Position numbers and translations under genes: made by a program
The notes under the pieces: model-generated
What the model was told of the DNA's origin: nothing
What the model saw: only the letters and a program-made list of their open reading frames with translations
Database searches by the model: none
Assembly (NCBI GenBank): GCA_030619215.1
Contig: JAUXBV010000117.1
Span: forward strand, 1 to 8,269
Length of the DNA stretch: 8,269 bases
Reading direction: 5' to 3'
From: Fibrobacterota bacterium
GTDB lineage: Bacteria > Fibrobacterota > Chitinivibrionia > Chitinivibrionales > JANQEN01
In this document: piece after piece, positions 1 to 7,400 of the stretch
Layout of the letters: each line of letters starts with the position of its first letter
How positions within the stretch are numbered: position 1 is the first letter of the stretch

Positions 1-36
1 AGTAATGTCAAATTTTTAACATATTTTCTAATAATA

Positions 37-65
37 TTGACAGCTTGCATTAAATTGAGTATTAT
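37..65 (+). promoter_or_regulatory. Sigma70-like promoter of the 442-residue secreted protein gene
   Basis: A perfect -35 hexamer TTGACA lies at 37-42. It is followed by a 17-bp spacer and a -10 hexamer TATTAT at 60-65, which matches five of six consensus positions. Transcription would start near 72, giving a leader of about 70 nt before the ATG at 143. The leader is A/T-rich and shows no obvious riboswitch or strong hairpin. Hexamer match and optimal spacing make this the best promoter in the window. If the organism uses the Bacteroidota-type -7/-33 consensus instead, the call would weaken. Confidence 0.65.
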
Positions 66-142
66 ATATATAGATACGGATATTTACATAAAAGGAAAGT
101 TTAGATAAAATAATACTTTAAATTCAATAGAAAGGGTGAAAA

Positions 143-1471
143 ATGATGGGGAAAAAGTGGGGGATTTTTGCCGTAGTAATTTTATGTGCTTGTACATTAG
201 CATATTCAGACATATTATTTGAAGATCCGTTTGATACTAAAGATAACTGGGCTAAAGCTAATTCCGGAACCTGCACGGAGAATATAGGAAATGGCCTTTT
301 TACTATTCAGGCTACTACTTTTACAGAATATAAGCATAGCCGAACGTTTCAAGATTTTACCTATAGTATGAAAATAAGATTTGAATCCAGTCTTGCTACA
401 CAACCCGTTGGAATACTTTTTTGTTTACAGGGGAATTTGGAAGGATACATGTTTTCCCTTTCAGCAAATAACCAGTATAATTTTGGAAAATTTATAGGTA
501 CCTCATATACTGGAGTTATAGCAAATTGGAATTCCTTTATAGATGCTACTCCTAATGCATTTAATACTCTTAAAGTAAGTAAAAAAGGCGGAGAGTTAAG
601 CTTCTTTTGTAATGATGTTTTTCTTGAGAAAATTACAGACGCACAATTTGGCTCAGGTGATATTGGTTTTGCTGTGGGCCAGGGTGAGAAAGGGTCATTT
701 GACCATGCCCGTGTTATAGATACTGCAGAGACAGGTACGCCAAAGACATGGTTTTCCGACGATTTTGAAGATGGTGATTTACGCGGCTGGCGCAGGCTAA
801 CCGGTGATGCAACGGCAACGGCAGAAAATGGTGTTATGAAAATACCGGCAGGTACGGGTGAGTATAGAATATATACAAACGGTAGTTACCGGGATATGCC
901 CTGTACTACCATCGTTGAGCACAAAAGCGGCACGGCCTTTTACGGAATAGTATTTATGAGAATTCAGCCGGGCCAGAATGTCGACGGCTATTTTTATCTA
1001 ATTAACAACAGTAAACAATTCTCAGTATTTTCAACTTCAGGACCTGTTAATTCAAATTCAAATATTCATGGAACCAAAGACACATTGATTGTGACAAAAG
1101 ATTATGAGTTTATCGTTAACGATCATCTTCTTGACGATACAACATTTGATGCAGGATTAGACTTCAATGCAGTTGGAGTATGTGTACATGCAGCAGTGTC
1201 TGTTGAATTTGACAATTTCAGGGTGGGTGTCAATGATGGTACTCCAATAATATACACGCCGGAGGTTGGGCCTTTATACACTAACGTCAAGCCAAGTTAC
1301 TTGTTGGGAGGCACGGGGATAATATATGATATACGAGGAAGAAAAGTGGCTTCTTTTCGAGATGGATATAAAGATAAACTCAATAATTTGAGTGCGGGAT
1401 CATACTACATAGTTATTCCGCATGGCAACAAGAATCATACGATCCGCAGGGCGATTATTAAGACACAATAA
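143..1471 (+). CDS. Secreted protein with two lectin/glucanase-like beta-sandwich domains and a T9SS-like C-terminal tail
   Basis: The 442-residue product is predicted to be exported. Residues 1-22 form a signal peptide with basic KK at 4-5, a hydrophobic core, and a likely cleavage after AYS (22). An alternative lipoprotein reading uses Cys17 in 'LCAC', but the Cys at -2 is atypical. Residues 24-193 and 203-363 look like two diverged copies of one fold. Each opens with an acidic F-E-D/D-F motif and a tryptophan ('FEDPFDTKDNW', 'FSDDFEDGDLRGW'), has a middle 'EGYMFSL'/'DGYFYLI' strand, and ends in 'FDHARV'/'FDNFRV'. This resembles concanavalin A-like (LamG or DUF1080-type) domains that bind or act on glycans. 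No catalytic residues can be assigned. Residues 384-442 ('IIYDIRGRKV', 'LSAGSYYIVI', 'RRAIIK') resemble a truncated type A sorting domain. The start is supported by an AAAGGG ribosome site at 131-136, six bases from the ATG. Substrate unknown. Confidence 0.85.
   Translation: MMGKKWGIFAVVILCACTLAYSDILFEDPFDTKDNWAKANSGTCTENIGNGLFTIQATTFTEYKHSRTFQDFTYSMKIRFESSLATQPVGILFCLQGNLEGYMFSLSANNQYNFGKFIGTSYTGVIANWNSFIDATPNAFNTLKVSKKGGELSFFCNDVFLEKITDAQFGSGDIGFAVGQGEKGSFDHARVIDTAETGTPKTWFSDDFEDGDLRGWRRLTGDATATAENGVMKIPAGTGEYRIYTNGSYRDMPCTTIVEHKSGTAFYGIVFMRIQPGQNVDGYFYLINNSKQFSVFSTSGPVNSNSNIHGTKDTLIVTKDYEFIVNDHLLDDTTFDAGLDFNAVGVCVHAAVSVEFDNFRVGVNDGTPIIYTPEVGPLYTNVKPSYLLGGTGIIYDIRGRKVASFRDGYKDKLNNLSAGSYYIVIPHGNKNHTIRRAIIKTQ
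212..721 (+). repeat. First beta-sandwich domain copy within the secreted protein
   Basis: This segment encodes residues 24-193. It is a diverged protein-level duplicate of the domain encoded at 749-1231. Both copies share an acidic-aromatic opening followed by Trp, an 'xGYxF' strand near the middle, a 'TLxVxK' strand ('NTLKVSKKG' here, 'DTLIVTKDY' in the second), a short strand ending in an Asn-Asp turn ('FFCNDVFL', 'FIVNDHLL'), and a closing 'FDxxRV'. The nucleotide sequences are not obviously similar, so the duplication is old. Confidence 0.6.
749..1231 (+). repeat. Second beta-sandwich domain copy within the secreted protein
   Basis: This segment encodes residues 203-363, the partner of the domain at 212-721. 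Landmarks in order are 'DDFEDGDLRGW', 'DGYFYLI', 'DTLIVTKDYEFIVNDHLL', 'AVGVCVHA' and 'FDNFRVGV'. The match to copy one is by motif order and spacing rather than high identity. Confidence 0.6.
1292..1468 (+). other. T9SS-like C-terminal sorting domain (coding segment)
   Basis: Residues 384-442 follow a linker containing 'YTPEVGP'. They carry the strand pattern 'IIYDIRGRKV' then 'LSAGSYYIVI' then a basic 'RRAIIK' end. This matches the 'Y(D/N)xxGrxv ... lpsGxYixr ... kkxxk' pattern of type A sorting domains. The usual N-terminal 'PNPF' motif is missing, so the domain is short or degenerate. The giant protein at the other end of the window has the full form. Confidence 0.55.
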
Positions 1472-1509
1472 AAAAAACTGTAATAGATAAAAAATTTATT
1501 CAAAAAATA

Positions 1510-1538
1510 AAAAGGCTTCGAAACAATCGAAGCCTTTT
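1510..1538. terminator. Bidirectional rho-independent terminator between the secreted protein gene and rpmB
   Basis: A perfect 11-bp inverted repeat (AAAAGGCTTCG at 1510-1520, CGAAGCCTTTT at 1528-1538) encloses a 7-nt loop. On the plus strand it is 38 bases after the stop at 1471, and the stem ends in TTTT followed by CCTGTTTTC. On the minus strand it follows the rpmB stop by 27 bases and runs into TTTTATTTTTTG, a stronger U-tract. It lies between convergent genes and so probably serves both. Confidence 0.85.
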
Positions 1539-1565
1539 CCTGTTTTCAGTTCTATTTCAACAATA

Positions 1566-1748
1566 TTAAACTTTTGACATTCTCTTAAGGCATTTCATAC
1601 ATATCTTGACTTTTTTTCTTGTTCCGTCAATTACCATTTTAACGGTTCGGAGATTTGGATAGAATATCCTTTTATTCACATTATGCGCATGCGAAATAGT
1701 GTTGCCTGAAGTTGGATGTTTACCGCATATTTCACATGTTTTTGCCAT
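1566..1748 (-). CDS. rpmB: Large ribosomal subunit protein L28 (bL28), zinc-binding type
   Basis: The 60-residue product is bL28, a structural protein of the 50S subunit. It opens with 'MAKTCEICGK' and has the characteristic 'SHAHNVNKRIFYPNLRTVK' core and a basic C-terminus. Cys5, Cys8, Cys50 and Cys53 form two CxxC pairs, the intact zinc-ribbon (C+) form. Length is normal for the short bL28 class. The reading frame is open upstream to 1916, but that 56-residue extension has no L28 similarity. The ATG at 1746-1748 is preceded by GGAG (plus-strand 1756-1759) with a 7-base gap, which decides the start. The gene stands alone: convergent with the secreted protein gene across a shared terminator and divergent from the phosphatidyltransferase. 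Because the C+ form holds zinc, some bacteria keep a second zinc-free paralogue under zinc control; nothing here shows that. Confidence 0.96.
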   Translation of the reverse strand: MAKTCEICGKHPTSGNTISHAHNVNKRIFYPNLRTVKMVIDGTRKKVKICMKCLKRMSKV

Positions 1749-1792
1749 ATAAATTCTCCGAATTATTCTTATTATTTCATCAAGGGACGATA

Positions 1793-1822
1793 AATATATA
1801 TATTTCATTGCTAAATAATCAA
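1793..1822 (-). promoter_or_regulatory. Possible sigma70-like promoter of rpmB
   Basis: Read on the minus strand, TTGATT (1817-1822) is followed after 18 bases by TATATT (1793-1798); a TATATA two bases nearer gives a 16-base spacer. Transcription would start near 1786, leaving a leader of roughly 38 nt that includes the GGAG ribosome site. The surrounding AT repeat makes chance matches likely, so this is tentative. Confidence 0.35.
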
Positions 1823-1864
1823 GGCAGATTACAAAACATGTGAACATTTCATAGATTTCTAAAT

Positions 1865-2461
1865 ATGATTGAGAGATTAAAACCGTTATATAATGCAGGA
1901 TTAAAACCTTTTGCACGCCTGCTTGCCCGTATTGGTGTACACCCCGATATTCTTACTGCAATTGGCCTTATATTGTTCGGCTTTGGAGGGTGGCTTACTG
2001 TGCTGGGATACTGGAGGAGTGCATTGATTGCCCTGGTAATTGGCTCATTGATGGATGGTCTGGATGGTGTGCTTGCCCGGGAAACAGATCGAAGTTGTAC
2101 ATTCGGCGCAGTCTTAGATTCTGTGTGCGACAGATTTACAGAGATCATATGGATAGGAAGTATTATTGTTTATTATATAAGAAATGCCGTTTTTAATGAA
2201 ATGTATGTATACATATCATTTGCTGCGATAACCGGATCATTAATGGTCAGTTATGTTAAAGCGCGCGCCGAAGGAGCTGGGATTGAATGTAATAAAGGTA
2301 TCCTCCAGCGTCCGGAAAGATTGATTATTTTAGCAGTGTTTCAACTCCTTGGACCGGAAATCATGCCCTGGGGGCTTGGAATTATTGCTGTATTAGCATA
2401 CCTTACTGTTCTGCAGAGACTTTTTTTTGTTTGGAAAATATACAAGAAAAAAGGAATATAA
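1865..2461 (+). CDS. CDP-alcohol phosphatidyltransferase, possibly phosphatidylinositol-phosphate synthase-like
   Basis: This 198-residue integral membrane enzyme would transfer a phosphatidyl group from CDP-diacylglycerol to an alcohol acceptor, releasing CMP, at the inner membrane. The full family signature DxxDGxxARx8GxxxDxxxD is present: Asp64, Asp67, Gly68, Ala71, Arg72, Gly81, Asp85 and Asp89, which bind metal and the CDP group. Hydrophobic helices surround it (about residues 30-49, 51-66, 92-106, 115-130, 152-163 and 168-190). After the active site comes 'SYVKARAEGAGI' then 'RPERLIIL'. From memory this resembles actinobacterial phosphatidylinositol-phosphate synthases and archaeal archaetidylinositol-phosphate synthases more than PgsA or PssA, so an inositol-phosphate acceptor is plausible but unproven. 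An in-frame stop at 1841-1843 leaves ATG 1865 as the only sensible start, although no Shine-Dalgarno is visible. It is divergent from rpmB and convergent with argS, with no pathway neighbours. Confidence 0.9.
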   Translation: MIERLKPLYNAGLKPFARLLARIGVHPDILTAIGLILFGFGGWLTVLGYWRSALIALVIGSLMDGLDGVLARETDRSCTFGAVLDSVCDRFTEIIWIGSIIVYYIRNAVFNEMYVYISFAAITGSLMVSYVKARAEGAGIECNKGILQRPERLIILAVFQLLGPEIMPWGLGIIAVLAYLTVLQRLFFVWKIYKKKGI

Positions 2462-2499
2462 TTTTTCTCATACATTTGAGAGAGATTAAAGAAGACTTA

Positions 2500-2553
2500 C
2501 TCAATGGTATACTAAATTACTGTTACCTCAATGGTATACTAAATTACTGTTAC
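2500..2553. repeat. Perfect 27-bp tandem duplication overlapping the argS stop codon
   Basis: The unit CTCAATGGTATACTAAATT-ACTGTTAC occurs at 2500-2526 and again, without mismatch and directly abutting, at 2527-2553. The right copy contains the argS stop (TTA at 2550-2552 on the plus strand), its last base being the third base of the final Met codon; the left copy therefore holds a duplicate stop in untranslated sequence. Each unit contains the palindrome GTATAC. The gap between the phosphatidyltransferase and argS is only 88 bases, and the duplication fills more than half of it. It looks like a recent slippage or recombination duplication. Confidence 0.95.
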
Positions 2554-4316
2554 ATCCTCTCAGGTATTTGAATCCCAAGCAGATCCAATAATAATTCAAA
2601 TTCTTTAAGGCAGAGATTGGCAAGCTCAAGCCAGGAGCCCTGTCTCTTTTTATCTTTTTCCCGCAGGATATGGCACTCTTTATAGAATCTGTTGAATTCC
2701 TGTGCGAGGTTATAGGCGAAATCACACATATAGCTAGGAGCATACCCCTCTTCTGTGTTATAAAGGGCATCCGGAAGCTGGCTTAGCAAGAGCATTAATG
2801 TCCGCTCCGGGCCTGTTGGAGAGATAATTTCTCCCCCTGTAACGTCTTCCTCTTCGGCTTTTCTGAGAATAGATTTTATCCGGACAGCTGTGTACAAAAG
2901 GTATGGTCCTGTTTTCCCTTCAAATCTGCTGAACCTGTCCAGGTCAAATACGTAGTCTGATGTTCGGTGGTTCATCAGATCAGCAAATTTAAGGGCAGCT
3001 ATGCCTACTTTACGGGCGGTATCCAGGTTCTCTTCCTTGCTGAGGTCCTGTGCAATACCCGCCTCTTCCATACGCTCTTCTGCTTTTTGCGTTACCAGCT
3101 CTATAAGGTCGCTGAGCCTCATAACACCGCCCTCACGGGTTTTATACGGTTTGCCGTCAGGACCGTTCACCGTTCCAAAGCCAATGTGCTCTAAAACAAT
3201 ATCCGGTTTGACAATACCTGTTTTACGCACCGCACGGAAAACCTGTTCGAAATGCAACCCCTGTCGCTTGTCAACTACATAAAGAATTTTATTCGCTTTG
3301 AACTTCTCTATCCTGTAATCAATTGTCGCAATGTCAGATGTTGCATATAAAAAACCACCGCTTGATTTTACCAGCATGACCGGAGGGATTTCCTTCGTGT
3401 CGTTTTCTTCTGTCACATTGATAATTAGTGCTCCTTCACTCTCTTGAGCATACCCCTTCTCTCTCAGCCGGTTGACGATTTTTGACATTCGGTCTGCGTA
3501 AAAACTTTCTCCCAACCAGTGATCAAAACGTATGCCAAGGCTGTCATAATCCTGTTTAAGTGTTTTCAGGGAAAGATTGACAAAATGTTTCCATAAAGCG
3601 ATATAACCGTTTCTTCCCTGCTGCAGCTCATCGGTTACGGCAACAGCCTCCGCCATTAATTGTTCGTCGTCATTGCAGCGCTTACTGGCAACAGGGTACA
3701 TCTCTTCAAGATCGTTGAGTGACAGGGGTGGTTTGTCAGGGTAGGGGCCTCTGAAGGATGGGTCGAAGTATGGGAGCTTTGGTTCTCTTTTTTTCAATTC
3801 GCAGATGAGCATTCCCATTTGAGTACCCCAGTCACCGACATGATTATCACTGATCACCGTATGACCCAAAAAGGAGAACAGGCGCTGCAGTGCATCGCCG
3901 ATTATGGCTGAGCGAAGGTGCCCGACATGCATAGGCTTTGCGACATTGGGACTGCCGAAGTCTATGGCGATGGTGTCCGGTTGTAAAGTTTTCGCGCAGC
4001 CTAATTGTGGGTCGTCGGTTATTGCATTGAGATGCTTGGCAATCCAGTCATCCTTTACTATTATATTAATAAAGCCGGGCCCTGCAATTGAAAGTTCTTC
4101 CAGCATTTCATTTTCTTCGAGTTTTTCTATAATACTATCAGCAATTTCCCGCGGGTTTTTCTTTGCAGATTTTGCTGCTGCAAGGGCGCCATTACATTGG
4201 AACTGCCCGAGATCCGGCCGCTGTGACTCTACAATTACACCGAGTTTCCCGTCATATCCGCATTCTGTAAAGGCCTGGGAGAATATTTCCGTTAATTTCG
4301 ATTTTATAGAACTCAT
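2550..4316 (-). CDS. argS: Arginyl-tRNA synthetase
   Basis: The 588-residue class I enzyme charges tRNA-Arg with arginine using ATP, in the cytoplasm. Order of parts: N-terminal tRNA-recognition (Add-1) domain, about 1-110, with 'RPDLGQFQCNGAL' and 'IAGPGFINI'; catalytic Rossmann core with the HIGH motif as 'HVGH' at 130-133 in 'SPNVAKPMHVGHLRSAIIGD'; 'DNHVGDWGTQMG' at 158-168; 'YATSDIA' at 324-330; 'GKPYKTREGG' at 388-397, the region replacing a classical KMSKS, as in most ArgRS; and an alpha-helical anticodon-binding (DALR-type) domain ending in 'LLGIQIPERM'. Length is typical. The ATG at 4314-4316 is the only start before an in-frame stop at 4347-4349. No Shine-Dalgarno is visible upstream. 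The stop codon lies in one copy of a 27-bp tandem duplication. The giant surface protein gene lies upstream on the same strand across a 139-base gap, so argS is probably transcribed separately. Confidence 0.98.
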   Translation of the reverse strand: MSSIKSKLTEIFSQAFTECGYDGKLGVIVESQRPDLGQFQCNGALAAAKSAKKNPREIADSIIEKLEENEMLEELSIAGPGFINIIVKDDWIAKHLNAITDDPQLGCAKTLQPDTIAIDFGSPNVAKPMHVGHLRSAIIGDALQRLFSFLGHTVISDNHVGDWGTQMGMLICELKKREPKLPYFDPSFRGPYPDKPPLSLNDLEEMYPVASKRCNDDEQLMAEAVAVTDELQQGRNGYIALWKHFVNLSLKTLKQDYDSLGIRFDHWLGESFYADRMSKIVNRLREKGYAQESEGALIINVTEENDTKEIPPVMLVKSSGGFLYATSDIATIDYRIEKFKANKILYVVDKRQGLHFEQVFRAVRKTGIVKPDIVLEHIGFGTVNGPDGKPYKTREGGVMRLSDLIELVTQKAEERMEEAGIAQDLSKEENLDTARKVGIAALKFADLMNHRTSDYVFDLDRFSRFEGKTGPYLLYTAVRIKSILRKAEEEDVTGGEIISPTGPERTLMLLLSQLPDALYNTEEGYAPSYMCDFAYNLAQEFNRFYKECHILREKDKKRQGSWLELANLCLKEFELLLDLLGIQIPERM

Positions 4317-4347
4317 ATCGTTTGAATAAAAATATTGCTTGAAAGTT

Positions 4348-4375
4348 TATATAGAATGTAATGAAAAATAATTCA
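4348..4375 (-). promoter_or_regulatory. Possible promoter of argS
   Basis: Read on the minus strand, TGAATT (4370-4375) is followed after 16 bases by TATATA (4348-4353). Transcription would begin near 4341 with a leader of about 25 nt. The -10 element is reasonable, but the -35 is a poor match to TTGACA. The position, directly ahead of a gene with no other evident promoter, is the main support. Confidence 0.3.
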
Positions 4376-4378
4376 GGA

Positions 4379-4413
4379 CGGGAATATTCAGGCAGGTAAT
4401 ATGCTGATTCCCG
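4379..4413 (-). terminator. Inverted repeat downstream of the giant surface protein gene, possible weak terminator
   Basis: CGGGAAT (4379-4385) and ATTCCCG (4407-4413) form a 7-bp perfect stem with a 21-nt loop, 42 bases beyond the giant gene's stop on the minus strand. The following minus-strand bases are TCCTGAATTATTTTTC, so a U-rich stretch starts only about ten bases after the stem. The long loop and displaced U-tract make this a poor intrinsic terminator; it could instead be a protein-binding site or chance. Confidence 0.3.
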
Positions 4414-4455
4414 GAATAAAATTTGATAAGTAACTATTCAGGGCAATATCATTTC

Positions 4456-7400
4456 TTAGCGTACTTTAAACATCCTCATTGTCTTGGTATGGCCGGCAAT
4501 TTTCAACCGTGCAATATAAACGCCGCTTGGTAATATTCTTCCACTGTTGCTTTTACCATTCCATACCTTCCGGTGGCGTCCTCCGGCTTTAGCATAACCG
4601 GAAAAAACAGTTGAGACAAGTTGCCCGGCTATATTGTATATGTTGAGGGAAGCTTTCTGCCTGTCACTATTTGCACCGGACCCATCTTTTCCCCAGAAAT
4701 AGGGGATACAAAATTCAATGGTAGTATTTCCCCTGAATGGATTTGGGAAATTCGGACAGAGCGTTAACTTACCGGTATAGAGTCCTATATCTTCAGGGTT
4801 AGCCGTGGCAATTATATAGCCATACTTCGTTTCCGAATGAGCTGAGACGGAAATTGTGTTTTTCTCCCGTAAGTTAACTGTATTCGAATTGTCTATCCAG
4901 AAGAGGCTTACCTCTTTTGGAATAGAAGCAATATCATTCACAACAATATTCATAGCTTCATTAGATGGTGAGATTCCAACTTTCCATTCGATTTTCTTTT
5001 CAGGTATTGCTGATGAAAAGACAAAGTGCTTCGACAGTCTCTTCGTGCCATTGGCAAAATATAAATGGGAAAAATCGAACGCCGGCGGCGGCTCCAGGCT
5101 TGTATTATTTATTGATTTAACAAGCTCCACAGGTAGTGTCCCGATAAAATTATCAGGATCCGAGCTGTTTTCTCCAACGAGCGAAACAGTGAGCTCCCAT
5201 TCTGCATTCATGGACAGTTTGCTCAATCCTCTTTTTTTAGCAACTGAAAATGTTGGAGGTACTGGAAGGTTTACTGTGTCTTGTGATTGTACCCAGTATG
5301 CTTTCCATGGCTTGAGCGTTTTTGCTTCTACATACTTATTCTCTTCCGATATCCATTCCCATGCTACATAATCCTGCATGAGCCATGACGGCGATACTTC
5401 ATAGGGGAAGGGAGAAGATACCTGATTCCATCCCGTTATCAAGCTGATTTTAATATCATCCTTTTTATTTACAAGGTCGTGGAACGTCAGTTCGGTCATT
5501 GTTAAGGGAAGTATATCTGATGAATAAATCCATACTCCTTTAGTCGGGTACAGGCTCGTAGCAGGAACATAATGCGAATAGAGTTTGCTGGAGTCTGCCG
5601 TTTCATCCCAATAGAACATTTTAAGATTTATAGTTGTGCTTGTATCAGGCTGTGGTTTGAGCGAATCAAGTCCGCATATACCGACCATATTCCAGGCAGC
5701 AGGATTTACATGGGTTGTATTTGTAAAGGCATTATAGGTAATTTCTGTAAAATAGGCGCTCAGCGGTATGTCTCCCGGAAGCAATTTACCATGATTTTCT
5801 TCAGCATCAATACCGGCCACAACATACATGTAATTGATATATGGCAACGCGTTATTATCAATAAAGAAAGTATCTATTACAGAGAATGTGTCAATGAGCT
5901 TAAATATTGAATCCTCACTGACTGTTGGCTCATACCACCCTTCATCATTAATTTCAAACAGGTCCTCACTGGCATTTTTTATTCTGTAAACCAAATACCT
6001 GACCACGTTTTCAGTTTGTGGAGAGGGGAACCAGTTTAAGCTGATTGTTGTAAATCCTTCAGGTTTCATTTCCAGGTTTTTAATGCATGATGGCCCTTCA
6101 TCATTCCACTGATCATAGTCTTCGGGTTTTTCCATTAAGCGAATAATAAGCGGTGTAAAATTCGCAGTAGAGAATTTGTATGGAATGGCTTTTTTCCAGT
6201 TACATGTTGTGGTATATTGTGCAGTGTCAGCATTTGATTTCCACCATTGATCACGGTAATCCCCTGCCCATGCCTCAAAGTAATATTCGTGCCCGTCAAC
6301 AAGCCCGGTTATGACAAAGGAATTATTTTCACCGCCATGGCTTTCACCGATTTTTATGAAATGATCGCCTTCCTTAATATAGGTATTGACGTTAAAATAA
6401 TTACCCTGTATTCCTGTGGTCGTATCAAAGCCGAAAAGCTCACCGTGCTCGCCTTTAATATGGCCGATCATAGCATAGCCGCCCTCTTCAAACCTGATTT
6501 CATACTCTATTGCTTTATAAGGGGTAATACTGAATATGGTCGTATTGTCAATAGACGATGCATGATCTATGTATGCCCATTTCAGATAAGGAATGAAATC
6601 TTTACCCTGAAAATTCATCATATCATGCATGATATTCGGAGATATAACCATTCGCCAGTTCCCTTCCGGTATGGGAGAGGTTCTATAGATACCCGGAGTA
6701 TCGGTTCTCATAACCTGGATATGCATGTGCTCCCAGATGTCTTCTGACGTGTCGCTGTTAATGCCGCTTGTATCTTCAGGGTACAGAAAGAGTGTGCCAA
6801 AATCATAATAATATAATGTGTCTGACCAGGGAAGTGTATACTTGCCAAAAAGGTTACCTCCGGCATTCATGGTAATGTCATCATTGAGTTTTACTTCCGG
6901 AATATTGTAAGACGTTACGATATCTTCATATTCATCATCGTCCCGGTAATATATTCCGTTCTCATCCCATACTTCAGCGTGCCATTTACCTTCCGGGATT
7001 CCTCTGAATACAAACCTTCCATTTACGTCCGTTGTTGTTTCATAGAAAAAGGTACTTTGCATGCCGGATTCGTGGTCTTGCCACAAATTCACTCTTATAT
7101 TTTTAATCCCATTTTGTTGTTCATCCTTAACAAATCCAATCACCGTTGTTCCTCGCTGAAGTATAAAATCAGCACTTTTCGAGTCTGTGGAGCTGATAAT
7201 GGATATAATCTCTGCCTCTTTTATATATAGCGCGTCCCTGAAAAAGACGGTTACATAATTCTCCGTCTCTTTTTGAGCAATAAGTGCGTAGTTACCGGGT
7301 TGTAAATTATATATTTCATAATTTCCGGCACTGTCAGTAACAGCAGAGTAGTTTGACCAGATATTGGAAGTACTTATCCACATCATGTACTGTGAAGGAT

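Noticed and set aside
215..403. 62-residue minus-strand frame inside the secreted protein gene
   Set aside because: It is antisense to the signal-peptide and first-domain coding region and shows no family features.
1749..1916. 56-residue N-terminal extension of the rpmB reading frame, giving a 116-residue protein
   Set aside because: The extension has no bL28 similarity and overlaps the 5' end of the phosphatidyltransferase gene. The internal ATG at 1748 has a well-spaced GGAG and begins the conserved MAKTCEICGK.
1849..2196. Minus-strand frame 1849-2148 and plus-strand frame 1990-2196 inside the phosphatidyltransferase gene
   Set aside because: The phosphatidyltransferase frame carries the full catalytic signature here; these are shadows in other frames.
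2421..2428. Run of eight T within the phosphatidyltransferase gene as a frameshift or programmed slippage site
   Set aside because: The frame continues normally through it to a typical basic C-terminus, and no alternative frame adds a conserved domain.
2500..2553. The two 27-mers as the start of a CRISPR array
   Set aside because: The copies abut with no spacers and one overlaps a coding end, so this is a simple tandem duplication.
2528..2770. 80-residue minus-strand frame at the 3' end of argS
   Set aside because: It overlaps argS in another frame, and its end is created by the tandem duplication; no protein family resemblance.
3117..3152. Absence of a KMSKS motif in ArgRS as a possible loss of function
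   Set aside because: Most arginyl-tRNA synthetases lack a canonical KMSKS, and the equivalent 'KTREGG' segment is present and normal.
2967..4329. Plus-strand open frames opposite argS (2967-3194, 3001-3282, 3904-4329)
   Set aside because: They lie antisense to a fully conserved housekeeping gene and have no recognisable domains, as expected of shadow frames.
4856..7230. Plus-strand open frames opposite the giant protein (4856-5371, 5572-5910, 6247-6747, 6979-7230)
   Set aside because: All are antisense to a long coherent multi-domain frame, with no recognisable motifs or convincing ribosome sites.
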